Counted from the stretch's first letter, positions 9,552 through 17,805 are shown. The stretch is DNA of 64,000 nt from Aquilonibacter sp963703325 (GCA_963703325.1 OY969805.1:992001-1056000); one strand, 5' to 3'. Notes: generated by a model from the letters alone, not told the origin. Numbers and translations: made by a program.

Positions 9552-9980
9552 TTAAGCCGTGAGCCGCTTAACCATCACAAGCAGCGTACCCTGATCTGGA
9601 TGAACGTCGTAGTCCACCTCGTCCATCAGTGAGCGAATCAGAAATACGCCCAGCCCGCCGACGCGCTCGTCGTTGGGCTCGCGAGAGCGAATATGTTCGG
9701 GGCGCGTGCCGCGGCCGTAGTCACGAACGCTGAGACGCAGTTCACCGCCGCTCGCTTCGCACTTAATCTCGATAAACGGACTACCGTGCGCGTGCTGAAT
9801 GGCGTTGGTACACGCCTCTGCGACGGCGAGTTTGATATCTTCGATCTCGTCGATCGAGAAATTCAAACGGCTCGCCACTGCAGCGACGGAAAGCCTCGCA
9901 AGCGCGACCCATTCCGCCTTACACGGAATCCGAAGATCGACGATGTCGATATCGTCGGTATTCGGCAACGGCTGATTCAC
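9552..9980 (-). CDS. RsbW-type anti-sigma factor serine kinase
   Basis: A 142-residue GHKL ATPase of the RsbW/SpoIIAB class. It should bind and silence the adjacent sigma factor and phosphorylate the RsbV-type protein. The N-box is DIKLAVAEACTNAIQHAHG (about residues 48-66), the G1 box DYGRGTRPEHI and the G2 box GGLGVFLIRSLMDEVDY. Its GTG start (9978-9980) overlaps the stop of the STAS gene as GTGA. Gene order RsbV-RsbW-sigma in overlapping reading frames is the usual partner-switching arrangement. Confidence 0.9.
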   Translation of the reverse strand: MNQPLPNTDDIDIVDLRIPCKAEWVALARLSVAAVASRLNFSIDEIEDIKLAVAEACTNAIQHAHGSPFIEIKCEASGGELRLSVRDYGRGTRPEHIRSREPNDERVGGLGVFLIRSLMDEVDYDVHPDQGTLLVMVKRLTA

Positions 9981-10336
9981 ACAAGCGCCTTCGTGGCGGC
10001 GTCTTCATTTTCGAAGATGCCGAAAATCTTGACCAGCCCTGTGATGTCGAATATCTTTCGAATCTGCGGATTCGTACATACCAGATTGACGGAGCCGCCG
10101 TGCTCGCGCACGCGCTTGAGACCGCCGATCAATACTCCAAGCCCGGTCGAGTCGATATACCGAACTTTCTCCAAGTCGATGACCAAATTGTAGACGCCTC
10201 GATCGATGAGATCACCGATCGCATCCTTGACCTTCGGCGACGTATAGACGTCGATCTCGCCGCTCAATTCAACGATGTAGCAGTCGCCTTGCGCCTCGCG
10301 CACGTTTACTTTGATGTCCAACGTCGTTCTCTCCAT
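9977..10336 (-). CDS. RsbV-type anti-anti-sigma factor (STAS domain)
   Basis: A 119-residue STAS-domain protein. The phosphorylatable serine is S63 in VRYIDSTGLGVLIGGLKR, the standard RsbV/SpoIIAA motif. Unphosphorylated it would capture the RsbW-type kinase and free the sigma factor. The stop overlaps the kinase start (GTGA). Upstream by 22 bases is the YtxH-like gene on the same strand, so the regulator genes are probably co-transcribed with stress-protein genes. Confidence 0.9.
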   Translation of the reverse strand: MERTTLDIKVNVREAQGDCYIVELSGEIDVYTSPKVKDAIGDLIDRGVYNLVIDLEKVRYIDSTGLGVLIGGLKRVREHGGSVNLVCTNPQIRKIFDITGLVKIFGIFENEDAATKALV

Positions 10337-10358
10337 CTATATATTGCGCTAGTGCATC

Positions 10359-10616
10359 CTAGTCTTGATTCGGCGCGTCACCTATCGTGGCGCGCGCATT
10401 TTCGACGATTGTGCGACCCCGCTCGTACAGGTCTGCGGCGCTCTCTCGGAGATCCCCAGAGGCGTCCATCGCTAGGTTACCCGCTTCACGTGCCTTCCCA
10501 ACCAAGAGATCGCGCGTTTCCTCTTGCGTTAAGAGCAGTGCGACGACGGCTCCCCCGATGACCCCGAGGATGAAGCCGGCAAAAAAGCCGCTACCTCCGC
10601 CATTGTCGTTGTTCAT
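10359..10616 (-). CDS. YtxH-domain membrane-anchored protein
   Basis: An 85-residue protein with one N-terminal membrane helix (GFFAGFILGVIGGAVVALLL) followed at once by T-x-E-E-T-R and a long amphipathic helix, which is the YtxH domain (gas-vesicle-like/general-stress family). No enzymatic residues. It lies between the DUF948 gene (10 bases upstream) and the RsbV gene. In Bacillus, ytxG (DUF948) and ytxH are SigB-dependent neighbours, so its place next to a SigB module fits a stress role. That link is from knowledge of the family, not from a visible promoter. Confidence 0.8.
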   Translation of the reverse strand: MNNDNGGGSGFFAGFILGVIGGAVVALLLTQEETRDLLVGKAREAGNLAMDASGDLRESAADLYERGRTIVENARATIGDAPNQD

Positions 10617-10626
10617 GACCTACCCT

Positions 10627-11034
10627 TCACTCGGTCCCGTCGCCTGATGTTCTTCCCCTCACGAACCGCCGCAAACCAGCGCTTATCCCCGCAAGCGTCG
10701 CGCCGATATTGATGATCGCCGGGGCGATCGCTCCCTTGGCTAGGTCAGCAGTCTGAGAGACCGAGTCGGCCACACCTTCGAGCGTAGACACCACGCCGCG
10801 CACGCGGGCAAGCGTTTGATCGGCGGTGTCGGCCATGTTCTCGACGTGTTCGAGGGTCTCACCGATCGGCTTTCCCATCGTCTCGATCTGTGCGTCGACC
10901 ACGTCAAGCGTCCGGTCGACGCGGCGGAGTGTCCCCGCGAGTGCGATGCCGGCGACCAAGGCCCCGATGCCGACGAGAAAGACGCCGACGCCGACGCCGA
11001 TATCGAGGACCACGCTCCAATCCAGTGCGCTCAC
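10627..11034 (-). CDS. DUF948 (YtxG-like) membrane protein
   Basis: A 135-residue protein with an N-terminal membrane helix (GVFLVGIGALVAGIALAGTL) and a long predicted coiled coil (RRVDRTLDVVDAQIETMG; TADQTLARVRGVVSTLEGV), the pattern of DUF948 proteins. The coiled-coil repeat looks like a membrane-tethered methyl-accepting-type helix without signalling motifs. GTG 11032-11034 overlaps the stop of the cysteine desulfurase gene (GTGA). Likely the YtxG partner of the YtxH protein encoded just after it. Confidence 0.7.
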   Translation of the reverse strand: MSALDWSVVLDIGVGVGVFLVGIGALVAGIALAGTLRRVDRTLDVVDAQIETMGKPIGETLEHVENMADTADQTLARVRGVVSTLEGVADSVSQTADLAKGAIAPAIINIGATLAGISAGLRRFVRGRTSGDGTE

Positions 11035-12182
11035 GATGCTCTCCCTCTCAGTTCCGCGGTGATACGAGGCACGAGTTCCAGAACCCGGTCAATCTCTTCC
11101 TCGGTCGTCCCCTCGCCGAGCGAAAACCGGATGACGCCTTGATGCCAGCGTGGATCGACGTTGAGCGCGGCAATGACGTGGCTGGGTTCCAACGCACCCG
11201 AGGTGCAGGCGCTTCCGGCTGAAACCGCGATGCCCTCCAAATCGAACCGCATCAGCAGCGCCTCCGAATCGATGCCGGCAAACGAGACGTTGCTGTTGTT
11301 CGGTAAGCGCGGGGCGTCGGCGCCGTTGATGCGCACCTCGCCGGCCTGCGCGCGGATGCCGTGCTCCAAGCGTTCGCGCAGCGCACCGATGCGCGCCGCG
11401 CGCGCGCGCCGGCCGCCGATCGCGTGCTCGAGTGCAGCGGCAAGGCCCACGATGCCCGCGACGTTTTCCGTGCCGGAACGCCGCCCGAATTCTTGTCCAC
11501 CGCCGTGCACCAGCGGCGGAAGCACCAGACCGTCGCGGACGTACAACACGCCAACGCCCTTTGGCCCGTAGAATTTATGCGCCGAAAGCGAGAGCAGGTC
11601 GACGCCGAGTTCGCGCGGCCGCACCTCGATGAGCCCCACGCCCTGCACCGCGTCGGTGTGAAAGATCACCCCGCGTTCATGCGCGACGGCCGCCAGTTGT
11701 GCGATCGGCTGCACGACACCGATTTCATTGTTGGCATACATGATGCTGGCCAGCACCGTGTCGTCGCGCAGCGCCGACGCGAACACCGCGGGATCGATCA
11801 AGCCGCGATCGTCGACCGGAAGCAGCGTGACCTCGTAGCCCTCGTCGCGCAGCGCGTCGAGCGTATGCAATATCGCATGGTGCTCGATCTGTGTCGAGAC
11901 GATGTGACGGCCGCGAGCCCGGTAGGTGCGCGCAACGCTGAGAATCGCCTGGTTGTCGGCCTCGGAGCCGCTCCCGACGAAGGTGATTTCCTTGCGCGAT
12001 ACCCCGAGCGCCGCAGCGACACGATCGCGCGCGCGATCCAGCCCAGCCCGGGCCCGCCGGCCTTCGGCGTGCAGCGAGCTCGGATTGTGCCCGGCCTCAA
12101 TAAAATACGGCAGCATCTCGGCCAGAACGTCGGCATGGACTGGCGTGGTCGCGGCGTGGTCGAGGTAGATGCGCTTTTTCAT
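11031..12182 (-). CDS. cysteine desulfurase (NifS/IscS class)
   Basis: A 383-residue PLP enzyme that removes sulfur from cysteine for Fe-S clusters or tRNA thiolation. The PLP lysine is K203 in LSLSAHKFYGPKG, the catalytic cysteine C326 is in VSAGSACTSGALEPSHV, and TQIEHHAIL and YANNEIGVVQPI are the usual family motifs. Start ATG 12180-12182. A 10-bp palindrome AGATCGATCT (12192-12201) lies just upstream. Its place downstream of rarA mirrors Firmicutes, where the equivalent enzyme serves tRNA thiolation (with TrmU), but no trmU or iscU is present here. Confidence 0.95.
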   Translation of the reverse strand: MKKRIYLDHAATTPVHADVLAEMLPYFIEAGHNPSSLHAEGRRARAGLDRARDRVAAALGVSRKEITFVGSGSEADNQAILSVARTYRARGRHIVSTQIEHHAILHTLDALRDEGYEVTLLPVDDRGLIDPAVFASALRDDTVLASIMYANNEIGVVQPIAQLAAVAHERGVIFHTDAVQGVGLIEVRPRELGVDLLSLSAHKFYGPKGVGVLYVRDGLVLPPLVHGGGQEFGRRSGTENVAGIVGLAAALEHAIGGRRARAARIGALRERLEHGIRAQAGEVRINGADAPRLPNNSNVSFAGIDSEALLMRFDLEGIAVSAGSACTSGALEPSHVIAALNVDPRWHQGVIRFSLGEGTTEEEIDRVLELVPRITAELRGRAS

Positions 12183-12202
12183 CCGTTTCTCAGATCGATC
12201 TC

Positions 12203-12309
12203 AGAGCCTTGTCGTACGCTCACTCGTGTGCGAAGCTCCATTGCACACTCCGAGAAGTAGCAACGGGAACGCGGTCCGGGGGTTCATCCCCCGGGCCGTT
12301 ATTTTTTTT
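12203..12309 (+). ncRNA. possible small RNA between rarA and the cysteine desulfurase gene
   Basis: No gene fills 12183-12298. The plus strand can fold a hairpin at 12226-12248 (GTGTGC pairs with GCACAC across an 11-base loop) followed by a strong terminator-like hairpin at 12272-12298. The terminator stem is fully paired only if the plus strand is transcribed (one G-U pair; the minus strand would have a C-A mismatch), and its U-tract also lies on the plus strand. Both flanking genes are on the minus strand. The 5' end is a guess and no promoter was identified. Confidence 0.25.
12272..12309 (+). terminator. intrinsic terminator-like hairpin reading on the plus strand
   Basis: CGGTCCGGGGG (12272-12282), loop TTCAT, CCCCCGGGCCG (12288-12298), then TTATTTTTTTT (12299-12309): an 11-bp stem with one G-U pair followed by a long U-tract. 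The U-tract is the complement of the rarA stop codon and its last lysine codons. On the minus strand the same dyad follows the rarA stop but has no U-tract. Confidence 0.6.
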
Positions 12310-13552
12310 CGTCGTTCTCGCCAGGTTCATAGTAGGTATGGCCGCGCAGATTCTCCGGAAGATTCTCTTGCTTGATGGAGTAGTCGTCGTGGGCGTAATG
12401 ATAGTCGCGCCCATAACCAAGTCCCTTCATAAGACCCGTCGGCGCGTTGCGTAGATGCAACGGGACCGGATCGTTGCGCGTCTCTTGAACGTCGCGCAAC
12501 GCCGCAGAATAAGCGCCGCCAACGCTATTGCTTTTCTTGGCGCGTGCGAGATATAGCGTCGCGTGCGCTAGCGGATAGAAGCCCTCGGGCATACCGATGA
12601 AGTGCACCGCTTGCTGCGCGGCAATCGCGACTTGAATCCCTTGTGGATCAGCGAGCCCGATGTCTTCCGACGCTAAGATCACGAGCCGCCGCGCGATAAA
12701 GAGCGGATCCTCACCACCGTCGAGCATGCGCGCGAGCCAATACACGGCGGCATCCGGGTCGCTCGCACGTACGCTTTTGATGAAGGCGCTGATGATGTCG
12801 TAGTGCTGCTCGCCGCCCTTATCGTAGGTCGAGCCGCGTTTTTGTAACGCTTCGAGCACCAGCGCACGATCGATCGTCTTCGCACCATTGCGTTCCGGTG
12901 CGCTCGACGCGGCGAACTCGAGTGCGGAGAGCGCGGTGCGCGCATCACCATTAGCATAGCCGATCAGCGTCTCGCGCGCATCCGGCGCAAGTTCGATCGC
13001 CTGCGTGCCGAGGCCGTGTTCCGGATCGCCAAGCGCGCGATCGACGATCGTCGCAACGTCGCCGTCCGAAAGCGGATGCAACACGAAGACGCGCGAGCGC
13101 GAAAGCAGCGCGGAGTTCACCTCGAACGACGGATTCTCGGTGGTTGCCCCGATCATCGTGATCGTGCCGTCCTCGACGTAGGGTAGAATCGCATCTTGCT
13201 GCGCCTTGTTGAAGCGATGAATCTCGTCGATGAAGAGCACGGTGCGTGCGCCGACGCGGCGCCGCGCTTGGGCCTCGGCAACGACACGGCGCAAATCGGC
13301 AACGCCGGCGCTCACCGCGGACAGCTTTTCGAAGTGCGCGCCGGTCGAACGGGCGACGATTTCCCCCAGCGTCGTTTTCCCGGTGCCCGGGGGTCCCCAC
13401 AAAATCATCGACGGCACGCGATCGCTCTCGATCGCGCGACGCAACGCTCGCCCTTCCCCGACGATGTCACTTTGGCCGACGAACTCTTCGAGCGAGCGCG
13501 GACGCATGCGCGCCGCAAGCGGCGCATCCGGCTCGCCGAAGAGCGAGTCCAT
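12299..13552 (-). CDS. rarA: replication-associated recombination protein A (MgsA/RarA)
   Basis: A 417-residue AAA+ ATPase of the RarA/MgsA/WRNIP1 family acting at stalled forks. N-terminal RMRPRSLEEFVGQSDIVG is the family start; Walker A is WGPPGTGKT (52-60), Walker B VLFIDEIHRFNK (105-116), and ATTENPSFEVNSALLSRSRV carries sensor 1 and the arginine finger. The C-terminal domain shows GSTYDKGGEQHYDIISAFIK and the MPEGFYPLAHATLYLARAKK signature. Two bases separate its start from the stop of the upstream LptA-like gene. Confidence 0.96.
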   Translation of the reverse strand: MDSLFGEPDAPLAARMRPRSLEEFVGQSDIVGEGRALRRAIESDRVPSMILWGPPGTGKTTLGEIVARSTGAHFEKLSAVSAGVADLRRVVAEAQARRRVGARTVLFIDEIHRFNKAQQDAILPYVEDGTITMIGATTENPSFEVNSALLSRSRVFVLHPLSDGDVATIVDRALGDPEHGLGTQAIELAPDARETLIGYANGDARTALSALEFAASSAPERNGAKTIDRALVLEALQKRGSTYDKGGEQHYDIISAFIKSVRASDPDAAVYWLARMLDGGEDPLFIARRLVILASEDIGLADPQGIQVAIAAQQAVHFIGMPEGFYPLAHATLYLARAKKSNSVGGAYSAALRDVQETRNDPVPLHLRNAPTGLMKGLGYGRDYHYAHDDYSIKQENLPENLRGHTYYEPGENDEKK

Positions 13553-13554
13553 GG

Positions 13555-14283
13555 TTAGCGCGGGGAGGGGCTGGGCGCGGGCGTTGCGCCCTTGTGACGC
13601 TGCAAGGGATTGGGGATATGGATCGGTCGCGGCGTTGCAATATGCGTGTTCACTTCGCTCGGGAATTGCATCGTCACATCGCCTTCGGCGTGCGCTTGCC
13701 CCGAGATCGTGTTATAGAGCACATGATTGGCGGCCATGTTGCGCTCGCCTTGAACGATCTTGACGTTGCCGGTCAAGTCCAAGTCGTGGGTCAGGTCGTT
13801 GAGCACGCCGTTGTCGGCATCTACCGTCGTGTCGGCTTGCACGTAGTGCACGTGCCCCGTAGCAGTATAGACTTTGCCGACGCCGTCGATATGCACCTGA
13901 TCGGCCGTTAGGGTCGAGGGCCCGCGCGACTTCGCGGGTTTGGTGCTCGAGAGTCCGGCGAAATTGCCTTCGGTGTCGTGCAGCACCACGTGGCCGTAGA
14001 GCGTCGCCGCCTTTGACTTGAAGTTACCGCTCGCGCGATCGGCGGTAATGTCGCCACCACCGCGCGTCATCGTCAGCTGCTGTGGCGTGCTAAAATCACC
14101 GGATTTGAAATTCACGTCCATCAGCGACGCCTTGACGTTCCAAACCCCGACTTGATACGTGGGGCTCGCACCGCGCGAAGCGCTCGGATTCGGCTTCGGA
14201 CTCGGACTCGCACTCGGCTTCGGCGCCGGCGTCGCCGCGATCAGTGCGGCGACAATCATTAGCGCGCTCGCGATACGTTTCAT
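13555..14283 (-). CDS. LptA/OstA-like exported protein
   Basis: A 242-residue exported protein with a signal peptide (KRIASALMIVAALIAATPA) and a low-complexity Pro/Ser/Lys linker (residues about 19-41). The body has the repeated beta-strand pattern of OstA/LptA proteins (GGGDITADRASGNFKSKAA, STLTADQVHIDGVGKVYTAT, DTTVDADNGVLNDLTHDLDL). LptA-type proteins bridge the periplasm in lipopolysaccharide export. Together with the heptose and GT9 genes near the end of the window this supports an LPS-bearing outer membrane. It overlaps the YrdC-like gene by 4 bases. Family assignment is good; function as the transport bridge is inferred. Confidence 0.75.
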   Translation of the reverse strand: MKRIASALMIVAALIAATPAPKPSASPSPKPNPSASRGASPTYQVGVWNVKASLMDVNFKSGDFSTPQQLTMTRGGGDITADRASGNFKSKAATLYGHVVLHDTEGNFAGLSSTKPAKSRGPSTLTADQVHIDGVGKVYTATGHVHYVQADTTVDADNGVLNDLTHDLDLTGNVKIVQGERNMAANHVLYNTISGQAHAEGDVTMQFPSEVNTHIATPRPIHIPNPLQRHKGATPAPSPSPR

Positions 14284-14897
14284 GACTGGGAGCGTACCTT
14301 GACGGTTTGGCGTTCGACGGGCCCAAGCCGAGCCGCAAGGTGTTCGTAGCTCACCACGCCTTCGCGCACGAGCCGGGCATGTCGTCCGGTCAAATCCACG
14401 ATGGTTGATTCGCGCTCGTAGCGTGTCGGACCATTCTCGATCATCAAATCCGCGGCAATTTCATTGGTTCGTTCGACGCTTGCCGTCGCAAGCGGCCCAG
14501 CGCAGTCCAAGATTGCGCGGGCGAGCGGCTCATCGGGAACGCGTAAGCCCACGGTCATGTGTCCCGCGGTTACCTCTTGGCTGACGAACGAGGGACGCCG
14601 CACGATGAACGTGACCGGTCCGGGAAGCAAACGTTTGGAGGCGAGAATGGCCAGGGGATTCTCGGGTGCGTATTCCAAAAACTCCGCTGGCGTCGCGACC
14701 AACAGCGTCAAGGGCTTATGATCCGGTCGGGCCTTGGCCGTATAAATCCGATCGACCGCGTCGCTTCGAAACGGATCGCAGCCAAGGCAGTAGCCCGTGT
14801 CGTTGGGGAAGACGATCGTTCCCCCCGCGATGATTTCTCGCGTGCATGCTTCGACGACGCGCTCGAGCGACTCGACGCGCGCGTCGAGGACCAACAT
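14280..14897 (-). CDS. Sua5/YciO/YrdC-family protein (threonylcarbamoyl-AMP synthase-like)
   Basis: A 205-residue YrdC-domain protein. The substrate-binding core is visible: GGTIVFPNDTGYCLGCDPF, then YTAKARPDHKPLTLLV (the K-x-R...K-P-L motif) and LLPGPVTFIVRR. If orthologous to TsaC/Sua5 it makes L-threonylcarbamoyl-AMP for tRNA t6A. The usual S-x-N motif near residue 135 reads ATASVERTNE here, which is not canonical, so a YciO-like paralogue is possible. It overlaps the downstream LptA gene by 4 bases and starts one base after mreB. Confidence 0.8.
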   Translation of the reverse strand: MLVLDARVESLERVVEACTREIIAGGTIVFPNDTGYCLGCDPFRSDAVDRIYTAKARPDHKPLTLLVATPAEFLEYAPENPLAILASKRLLPGPVTFIVRRPSFVSQEVTAGHMTVGLRVPDEPLARAILDCAGPLATASVERTNEIAADLMIENGPTRYERESTIVDLTGRHARLVREGVVSYEHLAARLGPVERQTVKVRSQS

Positions 14898-14898
14898 G

Positions 14899-15879
14899 TC
14901 AGACGTGAAGGCTCATACCGGTGCCGATTGCAACGCACGAAAGCGGGTCGTCGGCAACGATCGCGGGGACACCGGTCACCTCGGAGAGCAACTTGTCCAA
15001 GCCGCGCAATAGCGCGCCGCCGCCGGTGAGGATGACGCCGCGATCGATGATGTCGGCAGCCAACTCCGGCGGGGTTTTTTCCAGCACGGCCTTGACCGCC
15101 TCGACGATGGCGCCGACCGGCTCCGAAAGCGCTTCGCGAATCTCCTCGCTCGTGATTTTCACCGTCTTCGGCAACCCGTTGATCAGATCGCGGCCGCGAA
15201 TCTCCATCGCGAGCTCTTGTTCGAGTTTGTATGCCGATCCGATTTTGATCTTGATTTCCTCGGCCGTCCGTTCGCCGATCATCAAATTGTAGACACGACG
15301 AATGTAACGCACGATCGCATCGTCGAGCTTATTGCCGGCGACGCGCAACGACTGCGAAACAACCACGCCGCCGAGCGAGATCACCGCGACATCGGTCGTG
15401 CCGCCGCCGATATCGACCACCATCGATCCCGACGGACCGTCGATCGGCAGCCCGGCTCCGATTGCGGCAGCCATCGGCTCTTCGATGATATCCACGCTAC
15501 GCGCACCTGCGAGCTTGGCCGCGTCTTTGACGGCGCGCTCTTCGACGCTGGTAATCTCAGCCGGCACGCAGATGATCACTCGGGGTTTGGGCTTCACGAT
15601 CGTCGACCACCACGAGCGGTCCTTCATCACTTTCTTGATGAAGTACGAAAGCATCGCCTCGGTCACTTCAAAGTCGGCGATCACGCCGTCGCGCAGCGGT
15701 CGGATCGCCTGAATGTGCGCCGGCGTTTTGCCCAGCATTTGCCGCGCTTCCTCACCCACCGCAAGCACTTTCCCAGTGTTCATGTCCTTTGCGACGACCG
15801 AGGGCTCGCGCAGAACGATGCCTTTGCCCTTGACATGCACGAGCACGTTGGCCGTGCCAAGATCGATCCCGATATCCAA
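14899..15879 (-). CDS. mreB: rod-shape determining actin homologue MreB/Mbl
   Basis: A 326-residue bacterial actin that organises cell-wall elongation under the inner membrane. Phosphate 1 loop DIGIDLGTANVLVHVKGKGI is at the very N-terminus; phosphate 2 MVVDIGGGTTDVAVISLGG; adenosine motif GVILTGGGALLRGLDKLL; EEPMAAAIGAGLPI is also typical. The start is TTG 15877-15879 with GGAG eight bases upstream; no ATG is available in frame nearby. It lies 43 bases after murA. Firmicutes also carry an mreB-type gene (mbl) near murA and the atp operon. Confidence 0.95.
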   Translation of the reverse strand: MDIGIDLGTANVLVHVKGKGIVLREPSVVAKDMNTGKVLAVGEEARQMLGKTPAHIQAIRPLRDGVIADFEVTEAMLSYFIKKVMKDRSWWSTIVKPKPRVIICVPAEITSVEERAVKDAAKLAGARSVDIIEEPMAAAIGAGLPIDGPSGSMVVDIGGGTTDVAVISLGGVVVSQSLRVAGNKLDDAIVRYIRRVYNLMIGERTAEEIKIKIGSAYKLEQELAMEIRGRDLINGLPKTVKITSEEIREALSEPVGAIVEAVKAVLEKTPPELAADIIDRGVILTGGGALLRGLDKLLSEVTGVPAIVADDPLSCVAIGTGMSLHV

Positions 15880-15922
15880 ACGAGTTACTCCAGAGTCCTG
15901 ATGGCGAAAAGGGTAATGATGA

Positions 15923-17266
15923 TTAACTCACGCGCGGGTATTCGCGCGTTTCGAAGAGCCCGGCCGGCTCGACCAGCGGCGTAATACCGCTGCTGCGCTG
16001 TACCTGGCCGCCGAGTGCAGAGAGCAGTTCTTCCAATCGCTCGTAGCCGCGATCGATATATTCAAGTCCGATGATCTCGGTCTCACCCGCGGCGGCGAGC
16101 CCGGCGATCACCAGCGCCGCGCCGGCGCGAATGTCGGGTGCTTCGACGGGCGCTCCGGAGAGTTGCGCTGCGCCTTTGACGACGGCGGTATTGCTCTCCA
16201 TCGAGACACGCACGTCGGCGCCCATGCGCGCGAGTTCGTTCACGTAGGAGAAGCGGGCGTTGAAAATTGACTCCTCCACCACGCTCGTGCCGGGAACCGT
16301 GGTGAGAAACGACACCATCTGCGGTTGCAGATCGGTCGGGAAGCCGGGATATGGCGCGGTGAGAATCTCGGTGCCGCCGGTAATCGCGCTGCCGTCGACG
16401 CGAATCCAATCCTCACCGTAGGTCAGATCGACGCCGCACTCTTGCAGTTTCAACATGAACGCTTCGAGATGTTCCGGACGGCAGCCGGTAACCGTCACGT
16501 CGCCGCGCGTCACCGCGCCGGCGAACAGTAGGGTGCCGGTCACGATGCGATCGGGAATGATCGTGTATTCACCGCCCGAGAGTTCTTTAACACCTTCGAT
16601 CGTAATCGTGTCACCGGCAAGACCCGAAATCTTTGCGCCCACCGCATTGAGAAAGTAGCCAAGGTCCACGACTTCGGGTTCCATTGCCGCGTTCTTGATC
16701 ACGGTGGTACCCTGCGCAAGCACGGCAGCGAGCATCGCGTTCTTCGTCGCGCCGACACTCGGCATGCGAAACTCGATCGTTCCGCCGCGCAGGCGTTTGT
16801 ATTTCGATTCGGCGATTAGATAGCCGTGTGCGCTGCGCACGTCACAACCGAGTGCGAGAAAGGCTTGCTCGTGCATGTCGGTCGCGCGTGTGCCGAGCAC
16901 GCAGCCGCCGGGCAGCGGCACTTCGGCCTTACCGAAGCGTCCGAGCAGCGGACCGACGATATCGAAGGATGCCGCAAGCTTACGCACCAGGGCGTAGGGC
17001 GCGCGATACGACGCAACGTTGCTCGCATCGACCGTGACCGTGTTATCGCCTTCGTAACGAATGCGCGCGCCGAGCGCTTCGAGCAGCGACCACATCACCG
17101 AAACGTCGGTGATACGCGGCACGCGATGGAGCGTCACTTTGCCTTTGCACAGAATGGCGGCAGCCATGATCGGCAACGCCGCGTTCTTCGCGCCGTGCGT
17201 TGCGACCGAGCCCTCCAAGCGGACACCGCCACGCACCCGCAGCGTGGTCTCCAACCGATCTAGCAT
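15923..17266 (-). CDS. murA: UDP-N-acetylglucosamine 1-carboxyvinyltransferase
   Basis: First committed enzyme of peptidoglycan synthesis: transfers enolpyruvate from PEP to UDP-GlcNAc. 447 residues, normal to slightly long. HGAKNAALPIMAAAILCKG holds the conserved lysine (K27). The active-site cysteine is C122 in LPGGCVLGTRATDMHEQ, so the enzyme should be the fosfomycin-sensitive form. GATKNAMLAAVLA and PYPGFPTDLQPQMVSFLT are also typical. Start ATG 17264-17266. It lies downstream of atpC across a 165-base hairpin-rich gap. Confidence 0.97.
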   Translation of the reverse strand: MLDRLETTLRVRGGVRLEGSVATHGAKNAALPIMAAAILCKGKVTLHRVPRITDVSVMWSLLEALGARIRYEGDNTVTVDASNVASYRAPYALVRKLAASFDIVGPLLGRFGKAEVPLPGGCVLGTRATDMHEQAFLALGCDVRSAHGYLIAESKYKRLRGGTIEFRMPSVGATKNAMLAAVLAQGTTVIKNAAMEPEVVDLGYFLNAVGAKISGLAGDTITIEGVKELSGGEYTIIPDRIVTGTLLFAGAVTRGDVTVTGCRPEHLEAFMLKLQECGVDLTYGEDWIRVDGSAITGGTEILTAPYPGFPTDLQPQMVSFLTTVPGTSVVEESIFNARFSYVNELARMGADVRVSMESNTAVVKGAAQLSGAPVEAPDIRAGAALVIAGLAAAGETEIIGLEYIDRGYERLEELLSALGGQVQRSSGITPLVEPAGLFETREYPRVS

Positions 17267-17324
17267 TAGATATCAGGCTTCGCTAGACGAAGTCCCGGAA
17301 CATGTTTGCACGAGACGTAACGCT

Positions 17325-17430
17325 TGTTTGGGGCGCCCCAGGGGAATCACCGATTCTCCAACACGTTTATGCGCCCCACGGTTTGGGGGCCCCACGAAGT
17401 GGGGGGCGCGGAGCCTAGGGCGGAGCGCCT
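17325..17430. repeat. GC-rich hairpin cluster between atpC and murA
   Basis: The 165 bases between murA and atpC hold several dyads: TGGGGCGCCCCA (17329-17340, perfect palindrome); GAATC...GATTC around 17344-17356; CCCCAC-GAA-GTGGGG (17390-17404) nested in GCGCCCCAC (17371) with GTGGGGGGCGC (17399-17409); and GGCGC...GCGCC at about 17405-17429. It could end the atp operon transcript or be a dispersed repeat. No U-tract follows the hairpins on the minus strand. Confidence 0.5.
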
Positions 17431-17431
17431 T

Positions 17432-17803
17432 TCAATGGCCTGTTAGGCGCAGTTTTGCGTTGGCGAAATCGATCGTCGCCTGGTCGGTCGCGTGCGCCAG
17501 TTCCTCGCGAGCCTTGGCGACGTCGACGTCGTCGAAATGCAGCGCTTCGTCAACCAGGACTGTCACCCGATCGGGCAGCGCTTGCATGAAGCCCTCGCGG
17601 GTCGCAAGCTCGAGCCGCGTGGGTTTGCCGTCGGTTACCACGTTCGCGCGCAGCACGCCCGGTTTGAGCGCGGCCAAGAACGGCGCGTGCTGGGGCAGGA
17701 TGCCCTCTTCACCCTCGGTTGTAACCGCGATGATCAACGCCGCATTGCCGTCGAAGACCACCTTCGTCGGTGTGATGAGCTTGAACGGGACGGTATTCGC
17801 CAT
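17432..17803 (-). CDS. atpC: F1Fo ATP synthase subunit epsilon
   Basis: A 123-residue epsilon subunit: N-terminal beta-sandwich (FKLITPTKVVFDGNAALIIA, GEEGILPQHAPFLAALKPG) and a short C-terminal helical hairpin rich in Ala (DDVDVAKAREELAHATDQA). It couples gamma rotation to the c-ring and can inhibit hydrolysis. Two bases separate its start from the atpD stop. It is the last gene of the operon. Confidence 0.95.
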   Translation of the reverse strand: MANTVPFKLITPTKVVFDGNAALIIAVTTEGEEGILPQHAPFLAALKPGVLRANVVTDGKPTRLELATREGFMQALPDRVTVLVDEALHFDDVDVAKAREELAHATDQATIDFANAKLRLTGH

Positions 17804-17805
17804 GG

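Noticed and set aside
12250..12300. T-box-like antiterminator before the terminator (AACGGGAACGCGG)
   Set aside because: It lacks the full GGGTGGNACCGCG core and there is no plus-strand gene downstream to control.
12183..12310. 6S RNA, which is linked to rarA in some Firmicutes
   Set aside because: The stretch is too short and does not close into one long bulged hairpin.
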